DNA of 51,575 bases from Alphaproteobacteria bacterium (GTDB lineage: Bacteria > Pseudomonadota > Alphaproteobacteria > ATCC43930 > CGMCC-115725), in assembly GCA_030041385.1 (NCBI GenBank), contig JASHNY010000107.1, forward strand, positions 1 through 51,575, in the 5' to 3' direction. The notes under the pieces are model-generated. The model did not search any database, was not told the origin of the DNA, and saw only the letters and a program-made list of their open reading frames with translations. Below are positions 41,515 through 50,200 of this stretch, in pieces; position 1 is the stretch's first letter, and each line of letters starts with the position of its first letter. The position numbers and the translations under genes were made by a program.

Positions 41515-42492
41515 CTATCCGATCAGCACGGCCTTGCCGATCACCTTGCGGTCGATCACCGCCTGCAGCGCGTCGGCGGCGCGGTCGAGCGGCAGGCGGT
41601 GCGAGATGCGCGGTCGCAGCTTGCCCTCTCCGGCCAGGCCGACCAGGAGCTTCGTGTTGGCACGCCCGATTTCCGGGCGATGCTCGGTGACCCCGCCGAG
41701 CCGCACCCCGATTGCCTCCAGCCCCTTGATCAACAGATAGTTGGTGCGTGCCAGCGCGGGCTGGCCGCCGAGAAACCCGAGGATCAGGATGCGGCCGCCC
41801 CAGGCCATGCAGCGCAGCGATTCCTCGAACACCTGGGCGCCGATCGGGTCATAGACGATATCGACACCGTCGCGCTTGCCGGTCAGTTCCTTGACCTGGT
41901 CGCGGAACCCGTCGCGGTAGTCGATCGCGTAGTCGGCGCCCTCCTCGCGGCAGGCGGCGCGCTTTTCCTCGGTGCTGGCGGTCGCGATCACGGTGGCGCC
42001 GAACAGCTTGGCCACCTGGATCGCGGCGATGCCGATGCCGCCGGCGGCGCCGTGGATCAGCGCCCACTCGCCTTCGGCCAGGCGGCCGCGCTGGACCAGC
42101 GCGTGATAGGCGGTGTGGTAGGCGCCGCGGAACACGGAGGCGGCCTCCAGGCTCATGCCGGCGGGGACCGCGTCGCAATCCGCGGCCTTGGCGTTGCCGA
42201 GCCCGGCGAAGGCGCCGAGGCGATGGCGGCTCATCACCCGGTCGCCGGGCTTGAAGGCGCCTGCCCCCTCGCCGACCGCAACCACCTCGCCCGCCGCTTC
42301 GCTGCCCGGCACGAAAGGCGGCTCGGGACGGAACTGGTATTTGCCGGCGAGCATCAACACATCGACGTATTGCACGCCGCGCGCGCCGATCCGCACCTGG
42401 ACCTCGCCGGGTCCGGGCGGCGGCGGGTCGGGTACGTCGCGCCACGCCAGCACCTCCGGCCCGCCAAAGGCCTCGCACACCATCGCTTTCAT
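41515..42492 (-). CDS. NADPH:quinone oxidoreductase / zinc-type alcohol dehydrogenase superfamily (MDR)
   Basis: A 325-residue medium-chain dehydrogenase/reductase of the quinone oxidoreductase branch. It has the N-terminal GroES-like domain (PGPGEVQVRIGARGVQYVDV, about 32-51), lacks the structural zinc Cys cluster, and binds NADP(H) through VHGAAGGIGIAAIQVAKLFG-type sequence (HGAAGGIG, residues about 147-154). ATG 42492 (MKAMVCEAF) has AGGTGACAG upstream; the ORF reaches 42510. Substrate unknown; typical targets are quinones or enoyl ketones. Confidence 0.9.
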   Translation of the reverse strand: MKAMVCEAFGGPEVLAWRDVPDPPPPGPGEVQVRIGARGVQYVDVLMLAGKYQFRPEPPFVPGSEAAGEVVAVGEGAGAFKPGDRVMSRHRLGAFAGLGNAKAADCDAVPAGMSLEAASVFRGAYHTAYHALVQRGRLAEGEWALIHGAAGGIGIAAIQVAKLFGATVIATASTEEKRAACREEGADYAIDYRDGFRDQVKELTGKRDGVDIVYDPIGAQVFEESLRCMAWGGRILILGFLGGQPALARTNYLLIKGLEAIGVRLGGVTEHRPEIGRANTKLLVGLAGEGKLRPRISHRLPLDRAADALQAVIDRKVIGKAVLIG

Positions 42493-42500
42493 GCTGTCAC

Positions 42501-43439
42501 CTATCGCCAATCGTCGAGGGCGTAGACGCCGGGCCGGCTGTACCCGGGCTCATTCGGGCGGTGCATGGTCACGACGTTGACCACGGCGCGAAACCCCCGT
42601 GCGGCCATCTGCGCATAGGCTTCCTCGCGCGCCGTATTGACGCCGGCGAGCACTTTTCCCATCCCCACCGACGCCGCCAAAGCGCCCGCCGCATCGAGCA
42701 GCCGGGCAAAGCGCAGATCGGCACCGGCGCCCGACCGCACCGCGCCGAACTTGATGAACAGGCAATCCGCCCCGGCCTCGCTCGCCGGTCCCCAATGACA
42801 GACGGCAAACCCGGCGAGCCGGCTCGCGCCGTCCCACAACAGCAGCGTGTCGCCGAGGTTGCGCGCGGCGACCGTGCGGATTTCGCCGCGCAGATCGAGC
42901 CCGTCATAGATCGCGTCGGTCAGGGCATAGGTGGCGTCTTCGGCGGCGCGGCGCTCGTCCGGCGCAAGGGCCGAGTAGCGCGACCGCTCGGGCAGCGAGC
43001 CGGGCCGTGCCGGCACCGCCATGATCGGGGTCAAAAAGCGCGGACGGAACCCGAATTTCTGGTAGAGCCAGATGTGCTTGGTGCTGTGCGGAAAGGTGCA
43101 CAGGCCCGCATGGCTGACGCCCCAGCGGGTGAACGCCTCGGACGCGGCGGCAACGAGCGGCTGCGCGAGGCCGCGGTTCCACAGATCGGCGCGGATCGAC
43201 AGCGGGCCGAAAAATCCGACGCTGCCCCACCGCGTCGCGAAATTCGATCCGGCGAGCCGCCCGTCGTCGTCGATCGCGAACGAGACGGTGTGCTCGGCAC
43301 CGTGACGACCGTAGACGTAGTCGAAATCGGTCCAGAAATTCTCAAGGTCCTGGACGCCGAGAAAGGTGCCGAACGCGGTGCGCACAATGCGCTGCGCCTC
43401 GGCCAGATCGCCCTCGACGAGCGGTCGCACATCAGCCAC
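42501..43439 (-). CDS. GNAT family N-acetyltransferase (probable)
   Basis: A 312-residue protein with a GNAT domain in the N-terminal half: RPLVEGDLAEAQRIVRTAFG, AIDDDGRLAGSNFATRWGSV, and then a long linker; the acetyl-CoA motif is poor (GLAQPLVAAASEAFTRWGVSH around 90-110). The C-terminal 120 residues contain a second, more divergent GNAT-like module ending in ARGFRAVVNVVTMHRP. So it may be a tandem-GNAT protein. GTG 43439 with GGGGAGGT upstream is the start; the longer ATG frame (43670) overlaps the upstream gene's leader. Substrate unknown. Confidence 0.72.
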   Translation of the reverse strand: MADVRPLVEGDLAEAQRIVRTAFGTFLGVQDLENFWTDFDYVYGRHGAEHTVSFAIDDDGRLAGSNFATRWGSVGFFGPLSIRADLWNRGLAQPLVAAASEAFTRWGVSHAGLCTFPHSTKHIWLYQKFGFRPRFLTPIMAVPARPGSLPERSRYSALAPDERRAAEDATYALTDAIYDGLDLRGEIRTVAARNLGDTLLLWDGASRLAGFAVCHWGPASEAGADCLFIKFGAVRSGAGADLRFARLLDAAGALAASVGMGKVLAGVNTAREEAYAQMAARGFRAVVNVVTMHRPNEPGYSRPGVYALDDWR

Positions 43440-43668
43440 GCAGCTACCTCCCCGGCTTCTTGCGTTGCGTGGCGCGATGTTATCGCCGCGATCCCGTTGC
43501 GCGCAATCGACGCGCCCGCGACGGCCGGCGCCCCTGCGCCAAATGCGCGCAGTTCGGGCAGTTAATAGACAGGACCTCGGCGCCGCGCAGAATCCGCGCC
43601 ACCCAACGATAAATGGGCCTTCGCCCTGCTTTTCGCTGGATGCGAGGGCCGTCGAACAGGAGGCCCTC

Positions 43669-44880
43669 ATGCGCTTGCGTCATAATTTGCGATTCAGTCT
43701 TAGTTTTATTGTTGCCGCGGCGAGCCTGCCGCTGGCCGCGTATGCAGCGTCGCCGATCGAGATCGGCTTTCCGATCCCCTTATCCGGGGCGACCGCCGTC
43801 TATGGCCGGCCGGTGCTCACCGGCGCCCAACTGGCCGTCGCGCAAATCAATGCTCATGGCGGGGTGCTCGGCCGCAAGCTCGAGCTGCTGCCGCGGGACA
43901 GCAAAGCCAACGCCGACGAGGCGGTGCGCCTCGCGCGCGAACTGATCATCAAGGACGGCGTCAACTTCCTGGTCGGTACCCTGACCTCGGCCGAGGCGCC
44001 CGCGGTATCGACGGTCGCCAAGGAAAACCGGATCGTCTTTATCGCGCCGACTTCTGAGACCGTGCGGCTCACCGATCCGCAAAACATTCACCCCTACATC
44101 TTCCGCGCGACGTCGAACACCGATGTCGAGGGCTTCGCCTCGGCGCAGCTGATGGCGAATTGGAAAAGCGTCAAAACCGTCGCCACGATCGGCCCTGATT
44201 ACGCATATGGCCGCGACGTGGTCGGCGCGTTTGTCAGGGAGCTGGCAAAGTTGCGTCCCGACATCAAGATCGTCGACCAGGAATGGCCAAAGCTGGGCGA
44301 GCCCGATTTCACCCCGTTTATCACGGCGCAGATGAGCAGGCACCCCGATGCGATTTACTCTGCGTTGTTTGCCGGCGACTTTATCACCTTTACCAAAGAG
44401 GCGACGCCGCTCAATTATTACAAGGCGATCGATAACCGCCTCATCGACAGCGGGGCCGTGGGCGCCACCGACGAGGCGCAAGCGCTGGGCAGTGCCTATC
44501 CTTACGGGGTACTCGTCAATACCTTCGATCCGGTGATCTGGGCTGGCGCCAGCGAGCCGCCGGCGCATAAGAAATATATCGCCGCGCTGCGTGCGTTCAC
44601 CCACGAACGCTATCCGTCATCGCTGTCGATTCAAGGCTACCTCGCGATAGAAGCGCTGGCGGACGGCATCAGGAAGGCCGGCAGCATCAACTCGGACAAG
44701 GTGTCCAAGGCGTTGATCGGAATGACTTTCGACACGCCGGTCGGCAAGCGGACCTTCAGCGTCAAATCGCACGAGACCTTCTCGCCCGAATTTTGGGGCG
44801 TGATGGTCAAGGAGGCCGCATACCCGTTTGCGGTGATGAAGGATCCGGTGCTGCTGCCGGCATCGTACCCAATCAATTGA
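43669..44880 (+). CDS. Branched-chain amino acid-type ABC transporter substrate-binding protein (copy 1)
   Basis: A 403-residue periplasmic binding protein of the Leu/Ile/Val (LivK, peripla_BP_6) class. A signal peptide (about 1-26, ending AYAA) precedes SPIEIGFPIPLSGATAVYGR. The whole sequence matches the next gene at about 70% identity by eye, including GTLTSAEAPAVSTVAKEN and DYAYGRD. Actual ligands of this subclass range from amino acids to amides and aromatic acids. ATG 43669 has AGGAGG upstream; the ORF extends to 43366 through the GNAT leader. It lacks its own transporter genes and probably shares those downstream. Confidence 0.9.
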   Translation: MRLRHNLRFSLSFIVAAASLPLAAYAASPIEIGFPIPLSGATAVYGRPVLTGAQLAVAQINAHGGVLGRKLELLPRDSKANADEAVRLARELIIKDGVNFLVGTLTSAEAPAVSTVAKENRIVFIAPTSETVRLTDPQNIHPYIFRATSNTDVEGFASAQLMANWKSVKTVATIGPDYAYGRDVVGAFVRELAKLRPDIKIVDQEWPKLGEPDFTPFITAQMSRHPDAIYSALFAGDFITFTKEATPLNYYKAIDNRLIDSGAVGATDEAQALGSAYPYGVLVNTFDPVIWAGASEPPAHKKYIAALRAFTHERYPSSLSIQGYLAIEALADGIRKAGSINSDKVSKALIGMTFDTPVGKRTFSVKSHETFSPEFWGVMVKEAAYPFAVMKDPVLLPASYPIN

Positions 44881-44915
44881 GCCGGAGGCCGGCACGCGGC
44901 AACACGGCAGCGCGC

Positions 44916-44944
44916 TTGACAGGTTTCGCCGTGCCGACCATTTT
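44916..44944 (+). promoter_or_regulatory. Sigma-70 promoter for binding-protein copy 2
   Basis: A perfect TTGACA (44916-44921) lies 17 bp from CATTTT (44939-44944). Transcription would start near 44951, about 73 bp ahead of the ATG at 45024. This gives the second binding protein and the transporter genes a promoter of their own, apart from read-through from copy 1. Confidence 0.6.
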
Positions 44945-45023
44945 CTCGCCGCGCCGGCACAGAAGCGAGCTCTCCAGGGGCCGGGGTGGCGAACAATGAG
45001 AGCCGGATTGAGGGAGGTTGGTT

Positions 45024-46223
45024 ATGCGTCTGGGACTCGGCGTGGCTGCGGCCTGCGCGGTGGTGGCGTGCGCGCCGCTATGCGCGCACGCGGCGGGGAC
45101 GATCAAGATCGGGTTTCCGATCCCCTTGTCGGGGCCGACCGCGGTTTACGGGCAGCCGGTGCTGCAGGGCGCGCAGATGGCTGTCGCCGAGATCAACGCC
45201 AAGGGCGGCGTGCTGGGCAAAAAGCTCGTTCTGTTGCCGCGCGACAGCAAGGCCAATGCCGATGAGGCGGTGCGCCTGTCACGCGAACTGATCATCAAGG
45301 ACAACGTCGATTTCCTCGTCGGCACGCTGACCTCGGCCGAGGCGCCGGCGGTCTCGACGGTGGCCAAGGAGAACAAGATCGTCTTTATCGCGCCGACGTC
45401 GAAAAGCACGATCCTGACCGACGCCCAGCATATCCACCCCTACATCTTCCGCATCTCCTCGAACACCGATGTCGAGGGCTTGGCCGGCGCGACCGAGATG
45501 GCGCGGTTCAAGAGCGTCAAGACTGTGGCCACGATCGCGCCCGACTACGCCTATGGACGGGATTCGATCAACGCCTTCATCAAGGCGCTGGCCAAATTGC
45601 GCCCCGACATCAAGATCGTCGACGAGGAGTGGCCGAAACTCGGCGAGGCCGATTTCACCTCGTTCATCACGGCGCAGATGAGCAAGAAGCCTGACGCGGT
45701 TTATTGCTCGCTGTTCGCCGGCGATTTCGTGACCTTTACCAAGGAGGCGAAGCCGCGCGGCTACTTCACGGCGATCAAGAACCGCATGGTCGACGGCGCC
45801 GAGGTCGGCACGACCGACGAGGCGAAGGCGCTCGGCAACGACTATCCCTATGGGATCATCGGCGACGCCTACGACCCGGTTGTATGGGTCGGGAACGAGC
45901 CGGCGGCGCACAAGAAGTTCATCACCGATCTGAAGGCGTTCACTCACGCGAAGTACGCGTCGGGCTGGTCGATCGTCGGCTATCAGTCGATCTACGCGTT
46001 GGCCGACGGCATCAAGAAGGCCGGCAACACCAATTCCGACAAGGTGTCGAAGGCGCTCGAAGGCCTTACCTTCGACACGCCGGTCGGCAAGCGCACATTC
46101 AGCGTCAAGTCGCACGAGACGTTTGCGCCGGAATACTGGGGCGTGATGGCCAAGGAAGCGGCCTATCCCTTCGCGATCATCCAGAACCCGGAATTGCTGC
46201 CGACCTCGTTCCCGACGAATTGA
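45024..46223 (+). CDS. Branched-chain amino acid-type ABC transporter substrate-binding protein (copy 2)
   Basis: A 399-residue LivK-class binding protein, paralogue of the preceding gene. A signal peptide (about 1-23, ending AHA) is followed by AGTIKIGFPIPLSGPTAVYG. Shared blocks include RDSKANADEAVRLSRELIIK and YWGVMAKEAAYPFAII. AGGGAGG six bases upstream supports ATG 45024. A strong terminator follows its stop and precedes the permease gene, the classical way to make more binding protein than transporter. Differences from copy 1 are concentrated in the middle third, so they may have different ligand ranges. Confidence 0.92.
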   Translation: MRLGLGVAAACAVVACAPLCAHAAGTIKIGFPIPLSGPTAVYGQPVLQGAQMAVAEINAKGGVLGKKLVLLPRDSKANADEAVRLSRELIIKDNVDFLVGTLTSAEAPAVSTVAKENKIVFIAPTSKSTILTDAQHIHPYIFRISSNTDVEGLAGATEMARFKSVKTVATIAPDYAYGRDSINAFIKALAKLRPDIKIVDEEWPKLGEADFTSFITAQMSKKPDAVYCSLFAGDFVTFTKEAKPRGYFTAIKNRMVDGAEVGTTDEAKALGNDYPYGIIGDAYDPVVWVGNEPAAHKKFITDLKAFTHAKYASGWSIVGYQSIYALADGIKKAGNTNSDKVSKALEGLTFDTPVGKRTFSVKSHETFAPEYWGVMAKEAAYPFAIIQNPELLPTSFPTN

Positions 46224-46247
46224 CGAGGGCATAACCGAGGAACGGAG

Positions 46248-46294
46248 CGCGTCGCCCGCGATCTCAATGCAAAAGCGGGCGACGCGGTTTTTTT
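46248..46294 (+). terminator. Intergenic intrinsic terminator/attenuator between binding protein and permease
   Basis: CGCGTCGCCCGC (46248-46259) pairs perfectly with GCGGGCGACGCG (46275-46286), a 12-bp stem with a 15-nt loop, followed by G and seven T (46288-46294). The ribosome-binding site of the permease gene begins right after. It should end most transcripts after the binding-protein gene and let a fraction run into the transporter genes. Confidence 0.9.
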
Positions 46295-46303
46295 AAGGAG
46301 GAT

Positions 46304-47191
46304 GTGACGGCGGTGTCGGGCTCACTTGTGTTCAGTCAATTCATGGGCGGCCTGACTACCGCGATGTTCTTGTTCCTGATCGCGTCGGGATTGTCGCTGG
46401 TGTTCGGGGTCATGCGCGTGATCAATTTCGCGCATGGGTCGTTTTACATGCTTGGGGCCTATCTTGCCTGGCAGGCGGTGCAATGGGTGCAGCCTTCCGG
46501 CGGCGGCTTCTGGCTGGCGGCAATCTTTGCCGCGGTCGCTGTCGGCCTCCTCGGCGCGGTCGTGGAGCGCTTTCTCTTCCGCTATCTTTATGGCCGCGAT
46601 GAGCTTTATCAGCTCCTGTTCACCTATGCCTTGGTGCTGATCCTCGGCGATGCGGCAAAATTCCTCTGGGGGGTCGGGCAGCTTTCGGTGTCGGCCCCGC
46701 CGCTACTGAGCGGCAGCGTCCAGATCCTGGGCACGACCCAGCCGCTCTACAGCCTGTTCATCGTCGTGATCGGGCCGGCCATCGCGTTTTTCGGCTGGTA
46801 CGCGCTCAATCACACCGGCGTCGGGCGGATGGTGCGGGCGGCCCAGATGGACCGCGAGATGCTCGACGCGCTCGGCGCCAATGTCGGCACGATCTATACC
46901 GGCATGTTCGTGTTCAGCGCGTTTCTCGCCGGGCTTAGCGGCGCGCTGGTGACGCCGATCGAGAGCATCGTGCCGGGAATGGACGTGTTGATCATCGTCC
47001 AGGCCTTCATCGTCGTCGTGATCGGCGGCATGGGTTCCTTCTGGGGCACGTTCTGGGGATCGGTCATCTATGGCGAAGTCCTGTCGTTCGGCATCCTGAT
47101 CTTTCCCGGCTTCTCGCTGTTTTCGGTCTTTGTGCTGATGGCGGTCATCTTGATCGTCCGCCCCTGGGGCCTTTTCGGGAAGCCGCTATGA
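46304..47191 (+). CDS. livH: Branched-chain amino acid-type ABC permease, LivH family
   Basis: A 295-residue inner-membrane permease with about eight hydrophobic helices. Family signatures: LIASGLSLVFGVMRVINFAHGSFYMLGA-type sequence near the N-terminus (VMRVINFAHGS) and VVVIGGMGSFWGTFWGSVIYGE near the C-terminus (the EAA-like loop). The start is not certain: GTG 46304 is only 2 bases from AAGGAGG (46295-46301), while GTG 46313 in the same frame is 11 bases away, and ATG 46302 is followed by a stop. I list 46304. It overlaps the LivM gene by ATGA. Confidence 0.9.
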   Translation: MTAVSGSLVFSQFMGGLTTAMFLFLIASGLSLVFGVMRVINFAHGSFYMLGAYLAWQAVQWVQPSGGGFWLAAIFAAVAVGLLGAVVERFLFRYLYGRDELYQLLFTYALVLILGDAAKFLWGVGQLSVSAPPLLSGSVQILGTTQPLYSLFIVVIGPAIAFFGWYALNHTGVGRMVRAAQMDREMLDALGANVGTIYTGMFVFSAFLAGLSGALVTPIESIVPGMDVLIIVQAFIVVVIGGMGSFWGTFWGSVIYGEVLSFGILIFPGFSLFSVFVLMAVILIVRPWGLFGKPL

Positions 47192-48264
47192 CGACCGAAT
47201 TGCGCACCGGAGAGGCCGTCGCCCCGGCTGGCGGCATTGTTCGGAGCCCGGCCGCGGCGGTGCCGCTGCGCACGCCGCTCGTCCGCCGCATTCCGTGGAC
47301 GCTGCTCGTCTTCATCGTCATGGCCACCGTGCCCTGGCTCGGCTCGCGCTATGACACGTTCCTTGCGGCACAGATCGTTATCGACGCACTGTTCGCGGTG
47401 AGCCTCAACCTCTTGCTCGGCACCACCGGCCTCGTCTCGTTCGGCCATGTCGCCTATTTCGGCGTCGGCGCCTATGTCTGCGGCATCTTGATGAAGACCT
47501 ACGGGGTGCCGTTCGTCATCGCATTTCCGGCGGCGGGGCTTGGCGCGGCGCTGTTCGCGCTGGTATCGGGCTATTTCTGCGTGCGCCTGATCAAGCTCTA
47601 TTTTGCGATGCTGACGCTGGCGTTTTCGCAGATCGTCTGGGCCATCTGCTACAAGTGGAATTCGGTGACCGGCGGCGACCAGGGGGTGCCGGAAATCCCC
47701 TATCCCCACCTCCATTGGATGCTGTCGCTGCCGGGGTGCGGCGATTTGAGCATCGGCGACCGCTTCTACCTCTTGGCCCTGGTGCTGGTTGCCGTGTCGC
47801 TGGCGGTCGTGCACCGGATCGTGCGCTCGCCGTTCGGGCGGGTATTGACGACGGTCCGCGACAATCCCGAGCGCGCCGCCTTTCTCGGCATCAACGTGCG
47901 CGCCTATCAGCTCGCATCGTTTGTCGTTGCCGGCGGCTTTGCCGGCCTGGCCGGGGCGCTTTACGGCATCTTCAGCCGCGGCGTCTTTGCCGATTACGTG
48001 TTCTGGTCGAAATCGGCCGAGGTCATCATCATGGCGATCCTCGGCGGCATGGAGTTCTTCTGGGGACCGCCGGTGGGCGCGGCGGCGCTGGTCTGGCTCA
48101 ACCAGGCGATCACCGACTACACCCAGTACTGGCCGTTTGTGCTCGGTACGATCCTGCTGATCCTGCTGTTCGTTTTCCCGGGCGGTATCGTCGGCGGGCT
48201 GGTCGCCGGCTTTCGCCTGATCCAGCGCGTCGGTCGGCGCCGGCTGTCGCCTCGCCATGCTTGA
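47188..48264 (+). CDS. livM: Branched-chain amino acid-type ABC permease, LivM family
   Basis: A 358-residue inner-membrane permease, partner of LivH. It has an N-terminal cytosolic segment of ~35 residues, then about ten helices; SLNLLLGTTGLVSFGHVAYF and RDNPERAAFLGINVRAYQL are diagnostic, with GGMEFFWGPPVGAAALVWLN near the C-terminal coupling loop. ATG 47188 overlaps the LivH stop. The last 8 bp overlap the LivG gene, so the five-gene set is tightly packed. Confidence 0.93.
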   Translation: MTTELRTGEAVAPAGGIVRSPAAAVPLRTPLVRRIPWTLLVFIVMATVPWLGSRYDTFLAAQIVIDALFAVSLNLLLGTTGLVSFGHVAYFGVGAYVCGILMKTYGVPFVIAFPAAGLGAALFALVSGYFCVRLIKLYFAMLTLAFSQIVWAICYKWNSVTGGDQGVPEIPYPHLHWMLSLPGCGDLSIGDRFYLLALVLVAVSLAVVHRIVRSPFGRVLTTVRDNPERAAFLGINVRAYQLASFVVAGGFAGLAGALYGIFSRGVFADYVFWSKSAEVIIMAILGGMEFFWGPPVGAAALVWLNQAITDYTQYWPFVLGTILLILLFVFPGGIVGGLVAGFRLIQRVGRRRLSPRHA

Positions 48265-49006
48265 GGTCCAGGAACTGCGCAAGTCGTTCGCCGGCTTCGT
48301 CGCCGTCGGCGGCGTCAGCCTGACCGTCGAAACCGGCCAGATTGCCGCGGTGATCGGGCCGAACGGTGCCGGCAAATCGACCTTGTTCAACCTGATTACC
48401 GGGCATCTGCAGCCGGACAGCGGCGCGGTGCGCCTCGACGGGCGCGACATCACCGGCGCGGCGCCGCACCGTATCGTGCGCATGGGGGTCGGCCGGTCGT
48501 TTCAGCGCACCAACATCTTCCCCAAACTGACCGTGTTCGAGAACATCCAGGCCGCATTTCTGGTTCATCACGGCCGCGGCCTCAATTTCTGGGCCCGGTC
48601 CGAGGCGCTCTATCGCACCGAGACTGCGGCGCTGCTCTATTCGATCGGGCTCGACGGCCAGGAAAACACGATCGCCGGCACGCTCAGCTACGGCAACCAG
48701 AAGCAGCTCGAACTGGGCTTGGCGCTGGCGAGCGACCCCCGGGTTTTGCTGCTCGACGAGCCGACCGCCGGCATGTCGGCGACGGAGACGCACGAGACCA
48801 TCCGCCTGCTCGAACGCATCGCCGGCGAGCGGTCGCTGACCCTGCTGTTTACCGAGCACGATATGGAAGTGGTGTTTTCGATCGCGCAGAAGATCGCGGT
48901 GCTGCACCAGGGTCGGATCATCGCCGACGGCACGCCCGAAGCGGTGCGCAACGATGCCGAGGTGCGCCGGGTCTATCTCGGCCATCGCGAGGAACAGCGC
49001 GCATGA
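48257..49006 (+). CDS. livG: Branched-chain amino acid-type ABC transporter ATP-binding protein LivG
   Basis: A 249-residue cytosolic ATPase. Walker A GPNGAGKST (about residues 35-43), signature LSYGNQKQLELGLAL, Walker B VLLLDEPTAGMS and the H-loop TEHDME are intact. The signature is the LivG-type variant (no LSGG). It forms a heterodimer with LivF on LivH/LivM. ATG 48257 overlaps livM and ATGA at 49003 joins it to livF. Confidence 0.94.
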   Translation: MLEVQELRKSFAGFVAVGGVSLTVETGQIAAVIGPNGAGKSTLFNLITGHLQPDSGAVRLDGRDITGAAPHRIVRMGVGRSFQRTNIFPKLTVFENIQAAFLVHHGRGLNFWARSEALYRTETAALLYSIGLDGQENTIAGTLSYGNQKQLELGLALASDPRVLLLDEPTAGMSATETHETIRLLERIAGERSLTLLFTEHDMEVVFSIAQKIAVLHQGRIIADGTPEAVRNDAEVRRVYLGHREEQRA

Positions 49007-49710
49007 CGCCGCTGCTCGGGGTAGAGGAGATTTACAGCGCTTACGGTTTGTCGCGGGTGCTGTTCGGCATCTCGCTCGAAGTGTTCGCCGGCGAATGCGT
49101 GTGCCTCTTGGGCCGCAACGGCGTCGGCAAGACGACGACGATCCGCTCGGTCATGGGGCTGCTGCGGCCGTCGAGCGGCCGGGTTGTGTGGAAAGGCACC
49201 AACATCACCGGCTGGGCGCCACACCGGGTGGCGCGCGCCGGGATCGGCTTCGTGCCGGAAGACCGCCGTGTCTTTGCCGAATTGAGCGTGCTGGAAAATC
49301 TGACCGTCGCCGCCCACGCCGCGCGCCGTTCCGGCCGCTGGACGACCGACGCCGTTTTCGAGCTGTTTCCAAAGCTGCACGAGTTGCGCAACCGGCAGAG
49401 CGGCTTCCTGTCCGGCGGCGAGCAGCAGATGCTGACGATCGCGCGCACCTTGATGGGCAACCCCGAACTGTTGCTGCTCGACGAACCGTCTGAGGGGTTG
49501 GCGCCGCTCGTCGTCGATTCCCTGCTGGAGCAGGTCGGCGAATTGAAACGGCAGGGGCTGACGATCCTGCTCGCCGAGCAGGGCGTCGAGTTCTCGCTCG
49601 CCCTGGCCGACCGCGTTTATGTGCTGGAGCGCGGCGCCATACGCCACACCGGACCGTCTGCCGAACTGCGCGATGACCCCGCGCTGAGAGACCGCCTCTT
49701 GGCGTTGTGA
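49003..49710 (+). CDS. livF: Branched-chain amino acid-type ABC transporter ATP-binding protein LivF
   Basis: A 235-residue cytosolic ATPase. Walker A GRNGVGKTT (about 37-45), signature LSGGEQQM, Walker B LLLLDEPSEGL and the C-terminal LAEQGVEFSL with H-loop Gln are present. GFVPEDRRVF is the usual LivF strand. The ATG at 49003 overlaps the LivG stop. It closes the transporter operon; after it comes 169 bp of AT-richer spacer with no clear intrinsic terminator. Confidence 0.94.
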   Translation: MTPLLGVEEIYSAYGLSRVLFGISLEVFAGECVCLLGRNGVGKTTTIRSVMGLLRPSSGRVVWKGTNITGWAPHRVARAGIGFVPEDRRVFAELSVLENLTVAAHAARRSGRWTTDAVFELFPKLHELRNRQSGFLSGGEQQMLTIARTLMGNPELLLLDEPSEGLAPLVVDSLLEQVGELKRQGLTILLAEQGVEFSLALADRVYVLERGAIRHTGPSAELRDDPALRDRLLAL

Positions 49711-49879
49711 CGATTGCCGGCCGGTTCTAGCGTCGCTGCGCCGGAACCCTTATCCTGCTGAGGTGATCTTTTTACGGGTCAAGCCCGCGAAGTCGCAATG
49801 ACCCGAAAAAAGCGGTCATTGAGAGAGAGCAGATAACGAAGAAAATCTCGGCCTAATCTCCAAAAGCAGGGAGGAAATC

Positions 49880-50191
49880 ATGCGCGTGATGATCAGAGTC
49901 CGAGTCCCGGTCGATCCCGGTAACGACGCGATCCGCAGCGGCAAGATGGGCAAGGTCGTGCAGAGATTCATGGAAGAATGTAAGCCGGAAGCGGCCTACT
50001 TCTTTCCCGATGGCGGCGAGCGGGCATCGCTGTTCATTTTGGATTTGCGCGATGCATCGCAGATCCCCGAGATTGCCGAGCGCCTTTTCCTTGGCATCAA
50101 CGCGCGGATCGACATGATCCCGGTGATGACAATCGAGGATTTGCAGAAGGGCCTATCCGGCATCGCCGGCATCGTCGAACGCTACGGCTGA
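49880..50191 (+). CDS. Conserved small protein (DUF3303-like), function unknown
   Basis: A 103-residue soluble protein. It contains VPVDPGNDAIRSGKMGKVVQ, the MEECKPEAAYFFPDGGERA segment and DLRDASQIPEIAERLFLGIN, resembling small alphaproteobacterial proteins of about 90-105 residues annotated as DUF3303 or left as hypothetical. The fold is probably a dimeric alpha/beta barrel, but no function is known. GGGAGGA nine bases upstream supports ATG 49880. It stands alone between the Liv operon and a convergent CapA-like gene. Confidence 0.75.
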   Translation: MRVMIRVRVPVDPGNDAIRSGKMGKVVQRFMEECKPEAAYFFPDGGERASLFILDLRDASQIPEIAERLFLGINARIDMIPVMTIEDLQKGLSGIAGIVERYG

Positions 50192-50200
50192 GCCGGCCCG

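Noticed and set aside
49778-49805. GGGTCA/TGACCC inverted repeat after livF as the operon terminator
   Set aside because: The stem is 6 bp with a 17-nt loop and is followed by A residues, not T, on the plus strand; it may be a fragment of the extragenic repeat class.
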